Origin: Choristoneura fumiferana
Taxonomy: Eukaryota; Arthropoda; Insecta; Lepidoptera; Tortricidae
Direction: 5' to 3'
DNA length: 64,000 nucleotides
Assembly: GCF_025370935.1 (NCBI RefSeq)
Contig: NC_133472.1
Span: forward strand, 34,545,207-34,609,206
This document shows, piece after piece, positions 40,801-42,699 of this stretch. The position numbers and the translations under genes are program-made. Every line of letters begins with the position of its first letter. Within the stretch, counting starts at the first letter, position 1. A model generated the notes under the pieces. The model saw only the letters and a program-made list of their open reading frames with translations, searched no databases and was not told where the DNA came from.

Positions 40801-41608
40801 AATAGAACCTATTTATTACGCGTCTTTTTGATAAAAATACATACTTACATGTACTAGTCTTATCCATATTAAACTTGTTATCGCTACTTCAAATCCGCTC
40901 TCTAATTATCAGAAACATATATCAGCAGCATGGTATGAAGTTATGATTTGATACGTTAAAACACCTCGGTCCTTCGGTTTTGCCCGATCATCAAAGAGGA
41001 TAAGTATTGCGGTATTACAATTATGGACGTATTTATTTACATGACAATGCTTATGATAAGTTAGGGCATACCTTGAGTGGGAGTCCACATTTAGGATACC
41101 TACATGTGTTCAATATAATACGCTAAAATGATACCTACTAAGCGTTGGACCCACTTAGGGTCGAGGTCATAAATACTTATCATGTAGGTACGGTCAAGAG
41201 TGCTAATTTGAGACCCATTTCGTCAAAAAATCCTTTGAATTGTCATACAAAATGACAGATATTCGATCTTAAGTTCGTCCCAAGTTAACGATCGTGACCG
41301 TATGTTACTAACAAAAAGACATGACTCTCGACCGTATCATGGCTTAATTTTGAAGCCTTAGTTTTTAACGATAAATCCTGTGTTAAGGTTTTTGCTAATT
41401 GATGGTATAATTTTTTTCAACTCTGCAAAAATGCATTTAATAATTAGCGATTGTAAACCGCTCAAAATATGTCACATATTTTTATGTAACTTGACGATGT
41501 AGGTACTTTTAATCGCTAATACTATAAACTATATTTATTTTAATATTTGCCTTTTTTTGTTTCAGCGCAAAGAAAGAACCACCAAAACAAACTGAGGACA
41601 ATGCTTGA
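80..41608 (+). CDS. BAG6: BAG6 (large proline-rich protein BAT3/Scythe), C-terminal part, 19 exons; overall gene model
   Basis: Nineteen exons with GT-AG borders join into one reading frame of 1,054 codons plus stop; individual exons are listed separately. BAG6 is a chaperone that, with GET4/TRC35 and UBL4A, holds hydrophobic tail-anchored and mislocalised proteins and passes them to membrane insertion or ubiquitination; it also acts in the nucleus. The assignment rests on the conserved N-proximal helical region, the Pro/Ala-rich middle, a gap-free match (from memory of human BAG6) across the 19719-21855 exons, the EWVP and SDAYLSGMP motifs followed by a basic NLS, and a C-terminal BAG-like domain. 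The ubiquitin-like domain and the start codon lie left of the window. Intron sizes range from about 0.3 to 15 kb. Less certain points are the acceptors at 10530/10557 and 24975/24993 and the donor at 19952. Confidence 0.93.
542..1771 (+). mobile_element. Non-autonomous Helitron (lepidopteran Lep1-like), composite copy
   Basis: It begins TCCATACTAATATTATAAATG, preceded by A, and ends with a short GC hairpin (CGCGGACGAAGTCGCG) followed by GGCAAAAGCTAG, with T after it. The 5' TC, 3' hairpin plus CTAG and insertion between A and T are the Helitron signature. It is longer than the 220-300 bp sister copies because it holds a (CTGT)n tract (about 573-601), an internal imperfect duplication (about 715-960) and a probable nested GGGTTCCGT-type repeat at about 985-1359. 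No Rep/helicase coding is present. Confidence 0.75.
2222..2520 (+). mobile_element. Non-autonomous Helitron (Lep1-like), 299 bp
   Basis: The 5' end is TCCATACTAATATTATAAATG. The 3' end is the perfect hairpin CCGCGGGC-type (CGCGGGCGAAGCCGCG) followed by GGCAAAAGCTAG at 2517-2520. The flanking bases are A (2221) and T (2521), as expected for Helitron insertion into AT. The interior is non-coding. Confidence 0.85.
2661..2745. mobile_element. Short MITE-like repeat, same family as 23631-23715
   Basis: About 85 bp sharing CACAAAATTT, ACAAAATTACC, TGCATACATTT and GAGGGCCAGA in the same order as the copy at 23631-23715. The ends (GCTGCACAAAA and TTTTTTGCCGCTT) are imperfect inverted repeats. It is a small non-coding interspersed element. 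Confidence 0.5.
2804..4238 (-). pseudogene. Degenerate Tc1/mariner transposon with transposase fragments
   Basis: Terminal inverted repeats beginning CACCGTGTCCAATAAGTT occur at 2804 and, inverted, at 4238, each flanked by TA (2802-2803 and 4239-4240), the Tc1/mariner target site. On the minus strand, 4099-3890 encodes the N-terminal helix-turn-helix of a Tc1-like transposase (LGIKRNLDYTTVKRYKETSS, then SGR). A tail resembling the family C-terminus (HVWDEMPMEAVRAACDSFEK) is encoded at about 3040-2960. The catalytic middle is not recognisable: 3081-3830 is AT-rich filler containing several TTTTGTCCA motifs. No active transposase can be made. Confidence 0.75.
4813..4896 (+). CDS. BAG6: BAG6 exon: acidic linker
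   Basis: The acceptor CCTACTGTAG is before 4813 and the donor GTAAAC is at 4897. It has 28 codons in phase 0: DNSAAPASGEANVENMETD and then PTPSATQEE. It is an acidic, low-complexity linker, comparable in position to the EPMEAEEVEE part of human BAG6. Assignment is by splice-phase continuity rather than sequence identity. Confidence 0.8.
5290..5470. repeat. CGATTAAT-rich low-complexity block
   Basis: About 180 bp in which ATCGACTAA, AACGATTAA, CGATTGA and TTAATCG recur on both strands at irregular spacing, ending in AATTAATTAATT. It is not a clean tandem array and no coding is visible. Confidence 0.5.
6000..6174. mobile_element. MITE with GTACCATC terminal inverted repeats
   Basis: It starts GTACCATCAGTCAAATACGTTGG and ends with the inverse CCACTTATTTGGCAGATGGTAC, giving about 25 bp imperfect inverted ends around a non-coding core. 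A second, partial copy occurs at 45626-45735 (shared string AATAGACGTGTCTGTCAACT). Confidence 0.65.
6546..6619 (+). CDS. BAG6: BAG6 exon: linker before the conserved N-proximal domain
   Basis: The acceptor TTCTATAACAG is before 6546 and the donor GTGACT is at 6620. It carries 24 codons plus two bases (phase 2), starting NDATLDENSEAAPDSAIRAH. It is a polar linker; the split arginine codon is completed by the next exon. Confidence 0.82.
6620..7367 (+). other. BAG6 intron ending in a MITE
   Basis: A 748-bp intron. The last 220 bp are occupied by a MITE (7151-7337), so only 30 bp separate the element from the splice acceptor. No coding is seen in 6620-7150; the ORFs at 6636-6964 look like chance. 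Confidence 0.65.
7151..7337. mobile_element. MITE with TTAA target-site duplication
   Basis: TTAA (7147-7150 and 7338-7341) flanks inverted ends GGGTGTAACCAGAAGAGCG and, inverted, GGCTTCACCC, with longer similarity around GCGTAATTTTTTGAGTTGTG and CACAACTCAAATTACGC. TTAA duplication with GGG/CCC ends suggests a piggyBac-type origin; a TAA-type PIF/Harbinger origin is the alternative. Non-coding, 187 bp. Confidence 0.75.
7368..7518 (+). CDS. BAG6: BAG6 exon: conserved N-proximal helical domain, part 1
   Basis: The acceptor TTTCTGTGAAG is before 7368 and the donor GTAGTA is at 7519. One base completes a split codon, then 50 codons follow (SYRAIRALRTRHS, then DLGQLMEELEALQEQFAPHR). This matches the conserved BAG6 domain after the acidic linker (human YVEVLQELQRLESRLQPFLQ). 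An in-frame alternative acceptor three bases downstream (GAAGGAG) could remove one residue. Confidence 0.88.
7519..7930 (+). other. BAG6 intron, no features
   Basis: A 412-bp AT-rich intron between the two exons of the conserved N-proximal domain. I see no repeat or gene in it. Confidence 0.7.
7931..8113 (+). CDS. BAG6: BAG6 exon: conserved N-proximal helical domain, part 2
   Basis: The acceptor TTATTCTTAG is before 7931 and the donor GTTAGC is at 8114. It has 61 codons in phase 0, with EEERQTAQRTVDIVSDIMHS and AHAYHAVSDINFQVG, ending MRHPLPMQ. It aligns with human BAG6 EDQRLINLVGESLRLLGNTF and the ALSDL and RPMSHY segments. This is one of the clearest identity anchors for the gene. Confidence 0.93.
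8169..8289. mobile_element. MITE, GGGCTACTACGAA family
   Basis: It starts GGGGGCTACTACGAAATTC and ends CACTTCGTAGTATTGGG, forming imperfect terminal inverted repeats around GTATCGTCCCGTCCCTCTCA. Related copies lie at 28205-28437. Confidence 0.55.
8346..8485. mobile_element. PIF/Harbinger-type MITE, GGGACTGTTTCACC family, copy 1
   Basis: The inverted ends GGGACTGTTTCACC and GGTGAAACAGTCCC are flanked by TAA (8343-8345 and 8486-8488). The core has ATGCCGTCTCTATTTATTCGG and imperfect inverted copies. 140 bp, non-coding. Sister copies are at 26482-26622 and 42323-42555. Confidence 0.85.
8760..9252 (+). CDS. BAG6: BAG6 exon: Pro/Ala/Thr-rich linker
   Basis: The acceptor TTATCGACAG is before 8760 and the donor GTAAGA is at 9253. 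It is the largest exon visible, 164 codons plus one base. It opens QAHINVVQSN, as human BAG6 does around QQAAIPIQINVG, runs through an Ala/Thr/Pro-rich disordered stretch (ATATATSVTATNTTATSAPG), a more ordered segment (FNINIQPDPVTYQVEIETRV) and a Pro/Ala run, and ends QANRRQVLF. A CAGCAG start makes a one-residue alternative acceptor possible. It is strikingly GC-rich against its introns. Confidence 0.9.
9253..10529 (+). other. BAG6 intron, no features
   Basis: A 1.28 kb AT-rich intron. The ORFs at 9388-9573 and 9848-10060 show no recognisable domain. I see no repeat that I can name. Confidence 0.6.
10530..10721 (+). CDS. BAG6: BAG6 exon: VVMSMEEIPNGG segment
   Basis: The donor GTAATG at 10722 is clear. 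Two acceptors fit the phase: TTTCATTTGTCGTAG before 10530 (adding DFENLFRGL) and TCCGTGGCCTAG before 10557. I chose the first for its better pyrimidine tract and because it is the first AG. The exon encodes GQTGGLGGVEVVMSMEEIPN and a Gly/Pro-rich tail with QTPPTLQQIGMQ, comparable to human VEPVVMMHMNIQD and its Gly/Pro continuation. Confidence 0.8.
10722..12108 (+). other. BAG6 intron; contains ACGAC-phrase repeat
   Basis: A 1.39 kb intron. At about 10945-11190 short phrases of the type CGACCAGATTGCATAACGAC, GGCAAAACGAC, TATGGCATATTC and ATGCGTCATTTT follow one another at about 20-30 bp spacing, resembling a degenerate interspersed lepidopteran repeat. Otherwise AT-rich with nothing recognised. 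Confidence 0.5.
12109..12333 (+). CDS. BAG6: BAG6 exon: LQNIVSSVIRQGLL helix and Gly/Ala-rich tail
   Basis: The acceptor CCAGTTATCTTAG is before 12109 and the donor GTACGT is at 12334. Phase 1 in and out, 75 codons. It encodes SADMLQNIVSSVIRQGLL then VALQVAHALPHPS and a Gly/Ala-rich end. The amphipathic segment corresponds to the human LAQMVSGLVGQLLMQ region embedded in proline-rich sequence. Confidence 0.87.
12334..13238 (+). other. BAG6 intron with (CA)n-like microsatellite
   Basis: A 905-bp intron. About 12460-12660 contains repeated GGAAA(A)TTTC and GGAAACTTTCCGCAAC words. A CA/CG-type microsatellite runs at 13107-13161. No gene. Confidence 0.6.
13107..13161. repeat. CA-rich microsatellite
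   Basis: Imperfect (CA)n with CG and AAA interruptions (CACACACACACAAACATACA, then CACACGCAAACGCAAACG). It lies 78 bp upstream of the next exon. Apparent ORFs on the minus strand here are translation of the repeat. Confidence 0.9.
13239..13365 (+). CDS. BAG6: BAG6 exon: Arg-rich helix NLHLRRATTAARAH
   Basis: The acceptor TTGGACAG is before 13239 and the donor GTAAGA is at 13366. 42 codons in phase 1, leaving two bases. It encodes NLHLRRATTAARAHAVALNN, FIYDRFLLCVSPHARRRLL. I do not recall a close counterpart in vertebrate BAG6; placement rests on perfect splice phase with both neighbours. Confidence 0.82.
13366..14810 (+). other. BAG6 intron, no features
   Basis: A 1.45 kb AT-rich intron. 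No gene or element recognised; around 14040-14620 there are two inverted short copies of AAAAACACTTGAAAAATAAG-like and TTTTTCAATAAAAAGAC words, not a clear element. Confidence 0.55.
14811..14916 (+). CDS. BAG6: BAG6 exon: Ala/Arg-rich coiled segment
   Basis: The acceptor TTTGCATTGTGCAG is before 14811 and the donor GTAACT is at 14917. It completes a split Arg codon and adds 35 codons: EQHQNQAAASARARSDRAAA then QNIETLRERNSNFTQ. A charged, helix-prone segment, likely lineage-specific insertion in BAG6. Confidence 0.83.
15035..15269 (-). mobile_element. Non-autonomous Helitron (Lep1-like), 235 bp, reverse
   Basis: Read on the minus strand it starts TCCTACTAATATTATAAATG at 15269 and ends GCGGGCAACGGCTAA at 15035, with T following. 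The CTAA terminus replaces the CTAG of the other copies and still fits CTRR. It includes ACCGATTTAGATGAAATTCG-like sequence shared with 34252-34482. Confidence 0.8.
16290..16365. repeat. Phrase array TTTGCCCGAA / ATGCCCGAAAGTT
   Basis: Four copies of GCCCGAA spaced 21-47 bp, set in variants of CATTTGCCCGAATT and CATATGCCCGAAAGTTCATT. The repeated phrase is not an exact tandem unit. Confidence 0.6.
16610..16656. repeat. Perfect 15-bp hairpin
   Basis: AAGGCTAAGGCGGGA (16610-16624) and its exact inverse TCCCGCCTTAGCCTT (16642-16656) flank a 17-bp loop. A second GC-rich palindromic run (GCTCGCTCGCTTCGCTCGC) follows near 16700. It is probably part of an interspersed repeat. Confidence 0.75.
17160..17640. 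repeat. GGGTTCCGT/CCGGCCAAG-type interspersed repeat
   Basis: It begins ACGGGACCCTATTACTAAGA, runs through a (CTGT)n tract and a GCTGTATCTCATGAACCGTG stretch, and closes GTACGGAACCCTTCGTGCGG followed by CGCACTTGGCCGTTTTTTT. The same order is seen at 28756-28990; a partial tail is at 34090-34150. Confidence 0.65.
17746..17826 (+). CDS. BAG6: BAG6 exon: SHMQTMNELFTSV helix
   Basis: The acceptor TTTTGTTTCAG is before 17746 and the donor GTGAGT is at 17827. 27 codons in phase 0 (SHMQTMNELFTSVPTRAAFT, NAFFVAV). It begins the C-terminal conserved helical region, corresponding to the human segment around FFGALLSLLCQNFSMVDVV. Confidence 0.85.
18077..18157 (+). pseudogene. THAP zinc-finger start, relic
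   Basis: ATG at 18077 opens MPTCVMRWCRNN, the C-x4-C start typical of THAP DNA-binding domains of P-element-type transposases. After an in-frame stop the frame continues with GITFHY, matching the GITFHRFP segment of the family. Stops break the frame, so it cannot encode a domain. Confidence 0.55.
18340..18850. repeat. Interspersed repeat (CAGAGACGTTCATTAT family), copy 1
   Basis: It shares long ordered blocks with 47225-47640 and 48120-48180: TTCCGATGCAGAGACGTTCA, GAGCAAATGCACGAGTT, GAGTTCCCTCGATTTCCT, and AATCGGTTCATAAATGACGG. The ORF at 18581-18823 is part of the repeat; I see no known protein domain in it. Confidence 0.65.
19191..19397 (+). CDS. BAG6: BAG6 exon: conserved helical region, LRTYLQDLLVRSGG
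   Basis: The acceptor TTTTTGTTTGTTAG is before 19191 and the donor GTGAGT is at 19398. 69 codons in phase 0. FQQLRLQLRTYLQDLLVRSG matches human LQRLQPQLRSFFHQHYLGG, and TFDTVANFLLEEQESFLRRV matches human RMATHTLITGLEEYVRESF. Strong family anchor. Confidence 0.93.
19398..19718 (+). other. BAG6 intron, no features
   Basis: A 321-bp AT-rich intron, the smallest in the window. Nothing recognised. Confidence 0.7.
19719..19952 (+). CDS. BAG6: BAG6 exon: conserved helical region
   Basis: The acceptor TTGGTCTTCCCCAG is before 19719 and the donor GTAATA at 19953. 78 codons in phase 0, with FLASMRALISSRLPAIVASV, FVARFYAVLSHLFTDM and GVEGLRTLFRAFL. Joined to the next exon it aligns without gaps to human BAG6 from GGQQMEL to MMGLRL. 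The donor is only moderate; the frame stays open to 20099 and has a second possible donor (ACAGTAAGC) near 20013. Confidence 0.88.
19953..21705 (+). other. BAG6 intron with SINE tail and MITE
   Basis: A 1.75 kb intron. About 20480-20625 is an interspersed repeat (AAAACGGCAAAACCTACTAG, CTCCAATGGACAG) also seen at 30345-30465. A MITE (21197-21556) sits inside a SINE tail. No gene. Confidence 0.6.
21197..21556. mobile_element. MITE with AATACGGTATTTGAC ends, inserted in a SINE tail
   Basis: Inverted ends AATACGGTATTTGAC (21197) and GTCAAATACCGTATT (to 21556) are flanked by GGT on both sides. The flanking sequence GTTTTGGGACCA and TCAAGTGTCCCATGATATTT reads across the element as a lepidopteran SINE tail. 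360 bp, non-coding. Confidence 0.75.
21706..21855 (+). CDS. BAG6: BAG6 exon: LTLGMENLTIVINSLNAI
   Basis: The acceptor TACCGAAATAG is before 21706 and the donor GTGAGT is at 21856. 50 codons in phase 0: EEKVRDFGGEDIQQLLLTLG, MENLTIVINSLNAITHVDPI, QQFVVRRAPA. It matches human [20 protein letters not shown] and the ILRYVRRVGDP end, without gaps. Strong anchor. Confidence 0.93.
21856..22265 (+). other. BAG6 intron, no features
   Basis: A 410-bp intron; nothing recognised. Confidence 0.7.
22266..22519 (+). CDS. BAG6: BAG6 exon: Pro/Ser/Ala-rich disordered linker
   Basis: The acceptor TTTTGTTGAATAG is before 22266 and the donor GTGATG is at 22520. 84 codons plus two bases: SPMDVSPAGQESSAEDAPPA and a Ser/Thr/Pro-rich stretch to PSQSAR. 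It matches the acidic, proline-rich linker of human BAG6 (EEPMEVQ...SPEPQ). A CAG start gives a possible one-codon alternative acceptor. Confidence 0.88.
22520..23319 (+). other. BAG6 intron, no features
   Basis: An 800-bp intron. The ORFs at 22669-22860 and 22910-23125 have no recognisable domain. No repeat identified. Confidence 0.6.
23320..23389 (+). CDS. BAG6: BAG6 exon: short linker
   Basis: The acceptor GTTTGGAACAG is before 23320 and the donor GTAAGT is at 23390. It completes a split codon and adds 23 codons: PARPERETVPTRNSPDSQTN, LGF. GC-rich, phase-consistent with both neighbours; no known domain. Confidence 0.8.
23631..23715. mobile_element. Short MITE, same family as 2661-2745
   Basis: The ends ACTCAGCGGCACAAAATTTTG and TTTTTTGCCGCTCAGT are imperfect inverted repeats, with TATTA-like flanks. 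The core words ACAAAATTACCGATT and GAGGGCCAGA are shared with the first copy. Confidence 0.6.
23862..24225 (+). pseudogene. THAP-domain transposase/DNA-binding relic
   Basis: On the plus strand: KLWVRVPSEINMLNTWV, stop, LAKKDPDSLATETKDYLCED then HFF, followed by a GTAAGT donor and, at about 24108, LENDMENYMQYN, stop, and IMGSVKRIRMK. The order P...W...AKK...CEDHF with a following MGSVK-type segment is that of lepidopteran THAP proteins. Two in-frame stops show it is dead. Confidence 0.6.
24993..25182 (+). CDS. BAG6: BAG6 exon: EWVP motif, SDAYLSGMP motif and nuclear localisation signal
   Basis: The acceptor TTGTTCGAGCAG is before 24993 (an in-phase alternative, GTGGTTACAG before 24975, would add RGLFEQ). 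The donor GTATGT is at 25183. 63 codons plus one base. WGEEWVPVFTRDQ corresponds to human PPEWVPIIQQD, and YSDAYLSGMPSRKRRC to human LSDAYLSGMPAKRRK, the NLS and GET4/TRC35-binding region. This is the most diagnostic exon for BAG6. Confidence 0.95.
25234..25432. mobile_element. PIF/Harbinger-type MITE, GGGCCGCCACA family
   Basis: TTA (25231-25233, 25433-25435) flanks the inverted ends GGGCCGCCACAAACATTCGG and the inverse of GAGTGTATGTGGTGGCCC. GGAATTCC words recur inside. It starts 52 bp after the exon ending at 25182, just past the donor. Confidence 0.8.
26482..26622. mobile_element. PIF/Harbinger-type MITE, GGGACTGTTTCACC family, copy 2
   Basis: TAA (26479-26481, 26623-26625) flanks GGGGCTGTTTCACCATCCAT and its near-perfect inverse. 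The arms run almost to the centre (GACGGAGACGGCATCACATT against AATGTGATGCCGTCTC), so the copy is a near-perfect foldback and probably young. Confidence 0.88.
28205..28437. mobile_element. Two adjacent MITE copies, GGGCTACTACGAA family
   Basis: About 28210-28310 (GGGCCTACTCCGGAATTCG ... GGACTACGTAGTAGCCC) and 28313-28437 (GGCCCTAACTACGAAATG ... TTTTGTAGTAGCCCC) share the arrangement seen at 8169-8289, including CGTCCCGCTGACGC / GGGACGGTGTCATACGAACTT. Confidence 0.55.
28756..28990. repeat. GGGTTCCGT-type repeat with (CTGT)n
   Basis: ACGGAACCCTATTACTGAAAC is followed by (CTGT)n at 28801-28853, then GAGCCGTAATAGCTAGGCAC and ACAACAACAAATACTAAAAA. The same blocks in the same order occur at 17175-17330. 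Confidence 0.65.
30038..30261 (-). mobile_element. Non-autonomous Helitron next to a (GAAA)n tract
   Basis: It reads on the minus strand; the 3' end is GAGTCGCGGGCAACAGCTAG (30038) and the decayed 5' end TATTAATATTATAAACGTG is at about 30261. It abuts (GAAA)n followed by CATTTATTCGTGACATAC at 30267-30305, an association described for lepidopteran Helitrons of the Lep1 type. Confidence 0.7.
31262..31481 (+). mobile_element. Non-autonomous Helitron (Lep1-like), 220 bp
   Basis: The 5' TCCATACTAATATTATAAATG and the 3' perfect hairpin CGCGGGCGAAGCCGCG with GGCAAAAGCTAG are intact; flanks are A (31261) and T (31482). Highly similar to 2222-2520, shorter in the middle. The 31228-31521 minus ORF is a shadow of it. 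Confidence 0.87.
31975..32217. repeat. Tandem duplication, 126-bp period
   Basis: 31975-32100 and 32101-32217 are nearly identical, each starting TATGCTAAACGTTTTTATGA and running through TTGCATTTTTATTATATTAC to ACACATGCAAT. Differences are a few substitutions and a small indel. No function is evident. Confidence 0.9.
34252..34482 (+). mobile_element. Non-autonomous Helitron (Lep1-like), 231 bp
   Basis: It starts TCCTACACTAATTTTATAAATG and ends GACGGAGTCGCGGGCAACAG then GCTAG at 34482, T following. Shared body with 15035-15269 (AAACCGCTGAACTGATTTAG). More diverged from the 2222 and 31262 copies. Confidence 0.8.
34890..34894. repeat. Target-site duplication CAATA, left
   Basis: CAATA directly precedes the plus-strand left edge of the copia element (TGATAGATAT); the same five bases follow the right edge at 39404-39408. 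Confidence 0.9.
34895..35064 (-). repeat. copia 3' LTR
   Basis: 170 bp; on the minus strand it opens TGTTGGAACTTTTTGGTG and closes ATATCTATCA. It aligns along its length with 39237-39403, with small differences (for example TATATTTTAGG against GTTTTAGACAGG on the plus strand). A purine-rich AAGGGCCAG lies just upstream of it. Confidence 0.92.
35169..37388 (-). pseudogene. copia pol: integrase C-terminal part, reverse transcriptase and RNase H (open portion)
   Basis: A 739-codon open stretch. In order: end of the integrase core and GVAE/RNR-type region upstream, the FWAEAVNTAVYLKNRSP and RIFGCQAYA segments, the copia reverse transcriptase with KYKWIFKKKLGLDGEILRYK, LDVKTAFLNGDL and the catalytic YVDD, and RNase H with AYADADWA, SSTEAEYMALS and RTKHIDVRHHF. 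The ORF continues in frame upstream, past a TAG codon, into 37482-37979. Function would be reverse transcription and integration of the element; as part of a broken polyprotein it is inactive. Confidence 0.93.
37482..37979 (-). pseudogene. copia pol: GAG-pre-integrase and integrase N-terminal core
   Basis: 165 codons. WHCRLGHLNSRSM with downstream CISCIEEKQTR is the H-H-C-C zinc-binding region; HSDLCGPM and SDNGGEYINS carry the first two acidic residues of the DDE catalytic triad. An in-frame TAG just after INSNF (about 37480) separates it from the third. It lies one frameshift away from the protease fragment at 37987-38511. Confidence 0.9.
37987..38511 (-). pseudogene. copia protease fragment
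   Basis: 174 codons containing WYIDSGATSHM, the aspartic protease active-site motif of copia elements, and LSVNLLSVSAMVKKGYDVVF, the typical downstream segment. It ends by frameshift near 38000 before the integrase region. Confidence 0.88.
38508..38549 (-). other. copia nucleocapsid zinc knuckle (CCHC)
   Basis: On the minus strand 38549-38508 reads CFKCKKTGHYFKDC, the C-x2-C-x4-H-x4-C zinc knuckle of gag. It lies in a different frame from the gag ORF that ends at 38661, showing another frameshift or deletion between. Confidence 0.88.
38661..39160 (-). pseudogene. copia gag, frameshifted
   Basis: 38661-39053 encodes KVQKALAKIALSVQP, WQNLEKAYEDKG, RRLALLRTLFATKLCE and SMDSYINKI, typical of copia gag. 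The N-terminal part (NYNTWNYMMKMILIHEELW) lies just upstream in another frame, so a frameshift occurs near 39035. gag forms the particle that packages element RNA. Confidence 0.88.
39226..39236 (-). promoter_or_regulatory. copia primer-binding site
   Basis: Minus-strand GGTTATGGGAC abuts the 5' LTR. It is complementary to an internal, anticodon-loop-proximal part of initiator tRNA-Met, the half-tRNA priming known for Drosophila copia. Confidence 0.8.
39237..39403 (-). repeat. copia 5' LTR
   Basis: 167 bp, minus-strand TGTTGGAAC to TATCA, partner of 34895-35064. CAATA follows at 39404-39408. Confidence 0.92.
39404..39408. repeat. Target-site duplication CAATA, right
   Basis: Matches 34890-34894 exactly, confirming that the copia element arrived by integrase-mediated insertion. 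Confidence 0.9.
39937..40052. mobile_element. Mariner-type MITE, CAGTCGAGTTC family
   Basis: TA (39935-39936, 40053-40054) flanks CAGTCGAGTTCATAAACTTC and the inverse GAAGTTTACGAACTCGACTG. 116 bp, non-coding. It lies about 100 bp before the BAG-domain exon. Confidence 0.85.
40155..40320 (+). CDS. BAG6: BAG6 exon: C-terminal BAG-like domain
   Basis: The acceptor CATGTTGGTGCAG is before 40155 and the donor GTGAGT is at 40321. Two bases complete the split codon, then 54 codons plus two bases: SVREASERPAAVDSSAVRLA, FREHMRNMARTRASSSADFD, PLRYTSAARFLNAT. It parallels human VQESYRQQLRSDIQKRLQED and SPQRFPNAQRAF, the BAG-like domain that binds UBL4A. Confidence 0.93.
40321..41565 (+). other. Last BAG6 intron, no features
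   Basis: A 1.25 kb AT-rich intron. Inverted short matches (AGTAGCGATTACAAG... and CTTGTTATCGCTACT...; GATTTGAAGTAGCGAT at 40569 against ATCGCTACTTCAAATC at 40880) suggest a decayed inverted-repeat element of about 330 bp. Nothing else recognised. Confidence 0.55.
40563..40900. mobile_element. Probable decayed MITE in the last BAG6 intron
   Basis: AGCGGATTTGAAGTAGCGAT at 40565-40584 and its inverse ATCGCTACTTCAAATCCGCT near 40880-40899 form about 20-bp exact inverted ends around non-coding AT-rich DNA. No target-site duplication was established. Confidence 0.6.
41566..41608 (+). CDS. BAG6: BAG6 last coding exon with stop
   Basis: The acceptor TTTTTTTGTTTCAG is before 41566. It completes the split codon (Asp) and adds AKKEPPKQTEDNA before TGA at 41606-41608. 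The strong acceptor and the agreement of phase with the BAG-domain exon support it. The tail is short, basic then acidic. Confidence 0.9.
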
Positions 41609-42322
41609 AATGACTCTCCCTTTGCGGCATTTAATCCAAACCCGTAGACAAGAATTTGTAATAATACAGTTCACATTTCCTAGGCATGCTGTAACTATTT
41701 CTTTCTTTGCGTCTTTCATGTCGCAGAAATAATGTTATGAAATTTACCATATGATAAGTACGACCCAGATCAAGCTCCGCTATTTAAGGACTGCTTGTTA
41801 TGCAACTCATATCCACGTGATTTGGTTTAAAGATATATTAGAAAATACCAATTCGGTTATATAAGAGTACTCTTTAGATAAATCAGAAGTTACGTCTACG
41901 TCAGAAGTTATTTTCCTAAAACCCCATTGAAGATTAATAGAATTGTTTAGTTTAACGATGACGCGTGCCGTGGTTCTTATTACAATGTTATTTATGTATT
42001 GTCTAATTTTGAAAAAAATCACGCGTTTCGTGGATGGCAGTAGGTATAGCACGTAACTCTTTATAACTAAAGATATATATTGCTGTAGAAAAGACACATT
42101 CTTTTGATGTATACATTTATTGGCTAATATTTTAAGCATCAAATATTAGACTTATAGTCATTTCTGTTGACATCCGACTATCTATGCATTGTGCCTGGAA
42201 TACACGTCCCTGTAGCTTGCACATTTTTGTGTAAGTATCTGGAGTACTCGTGATACACGTATGGAGATCATTCTGTTTTATTTTGCAGGCATGTGTAGCA
42301 GGCTTTTTAAATGTTGAATCAA

Positions 42323-42555
42323 GGGTCTGTTTCACCACTCAATGATAAATTTTATTTGACAGATAAATTTGAAACCCCTGAGCCCTCTTGTTCTGAGAGG
42401 AGGCCTGTGCCCAGCAGTGGGACGTATATAGGCTGGGATGATGATGTTGATGAGATAAATTTCATGCCGTCTCTGTTTATTCGGACAAAGCAAACAGAGA
42501 CGGCATCACAGATATCCGTCACATTAAATTAATCAATGAATGGTGAAACAGGGGG
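42323..42555. mobile_element. PIF/Harbinger-type MITE, GGGACTGTTTCACC family, copy 3, interrupted
   Basis: CAA (42320-42322, 42556-42558) flanks GGGTCTGTTTCACCACTCAA and inverse GGTGAAACAGGGGG. The core ATGCCGTCTCTGTTTATTCGG and GACGGCATCACAGATATCC matches copies 1 and 2. An 82-bp retroposed fragment (42371-42452) splits the left arm. Confidence 0.82.
42371..42452 (+). mobile_element. 5'-truncated SINE tail inserted in the MITE
   Basis: It contains GAGGCCTGTGCCCAGCAGTG and GGACGTATATAGGCTGGGATG then GATGATG, the tail of a lepidopteran SINE also seen at 45746-46047. The ten-base duplication AGATAAATTT (42361-42370 and 42453-42462) flanks it. Confidence 0.85.
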
Positions 42556-42689
42556 CAAGTGTATAATAGTATTGTCACATTACCGATTATGTTCCATTAC
42601 TAGAATTATATCAGTACTAAAACATAAAATCAAAACAAATTCCTCCTGCAAGAGGACCGTTTTGATCAATGTATATGTTTAATTGAGAT

Positions 42690-42695
42690 AATAAA
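42690..42695 (+). terminator. Candidate polyadenylation signal AATAAA
   Basis: First AATAAA downstream of the BAG6 stop codon in my reading. Use is unproven; further AATAAA copies follow at about 42776. Confidence 0.35.
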
Positions 42696-42699
42696 GAAA

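Noticed and set aside
41547..41732. 61-codon ORF overlapping the last BAG6 exon
   Set aside because: It uses a different frame; the BAG6 frame set by upstream splice phase ends at TGA 41606-41608.
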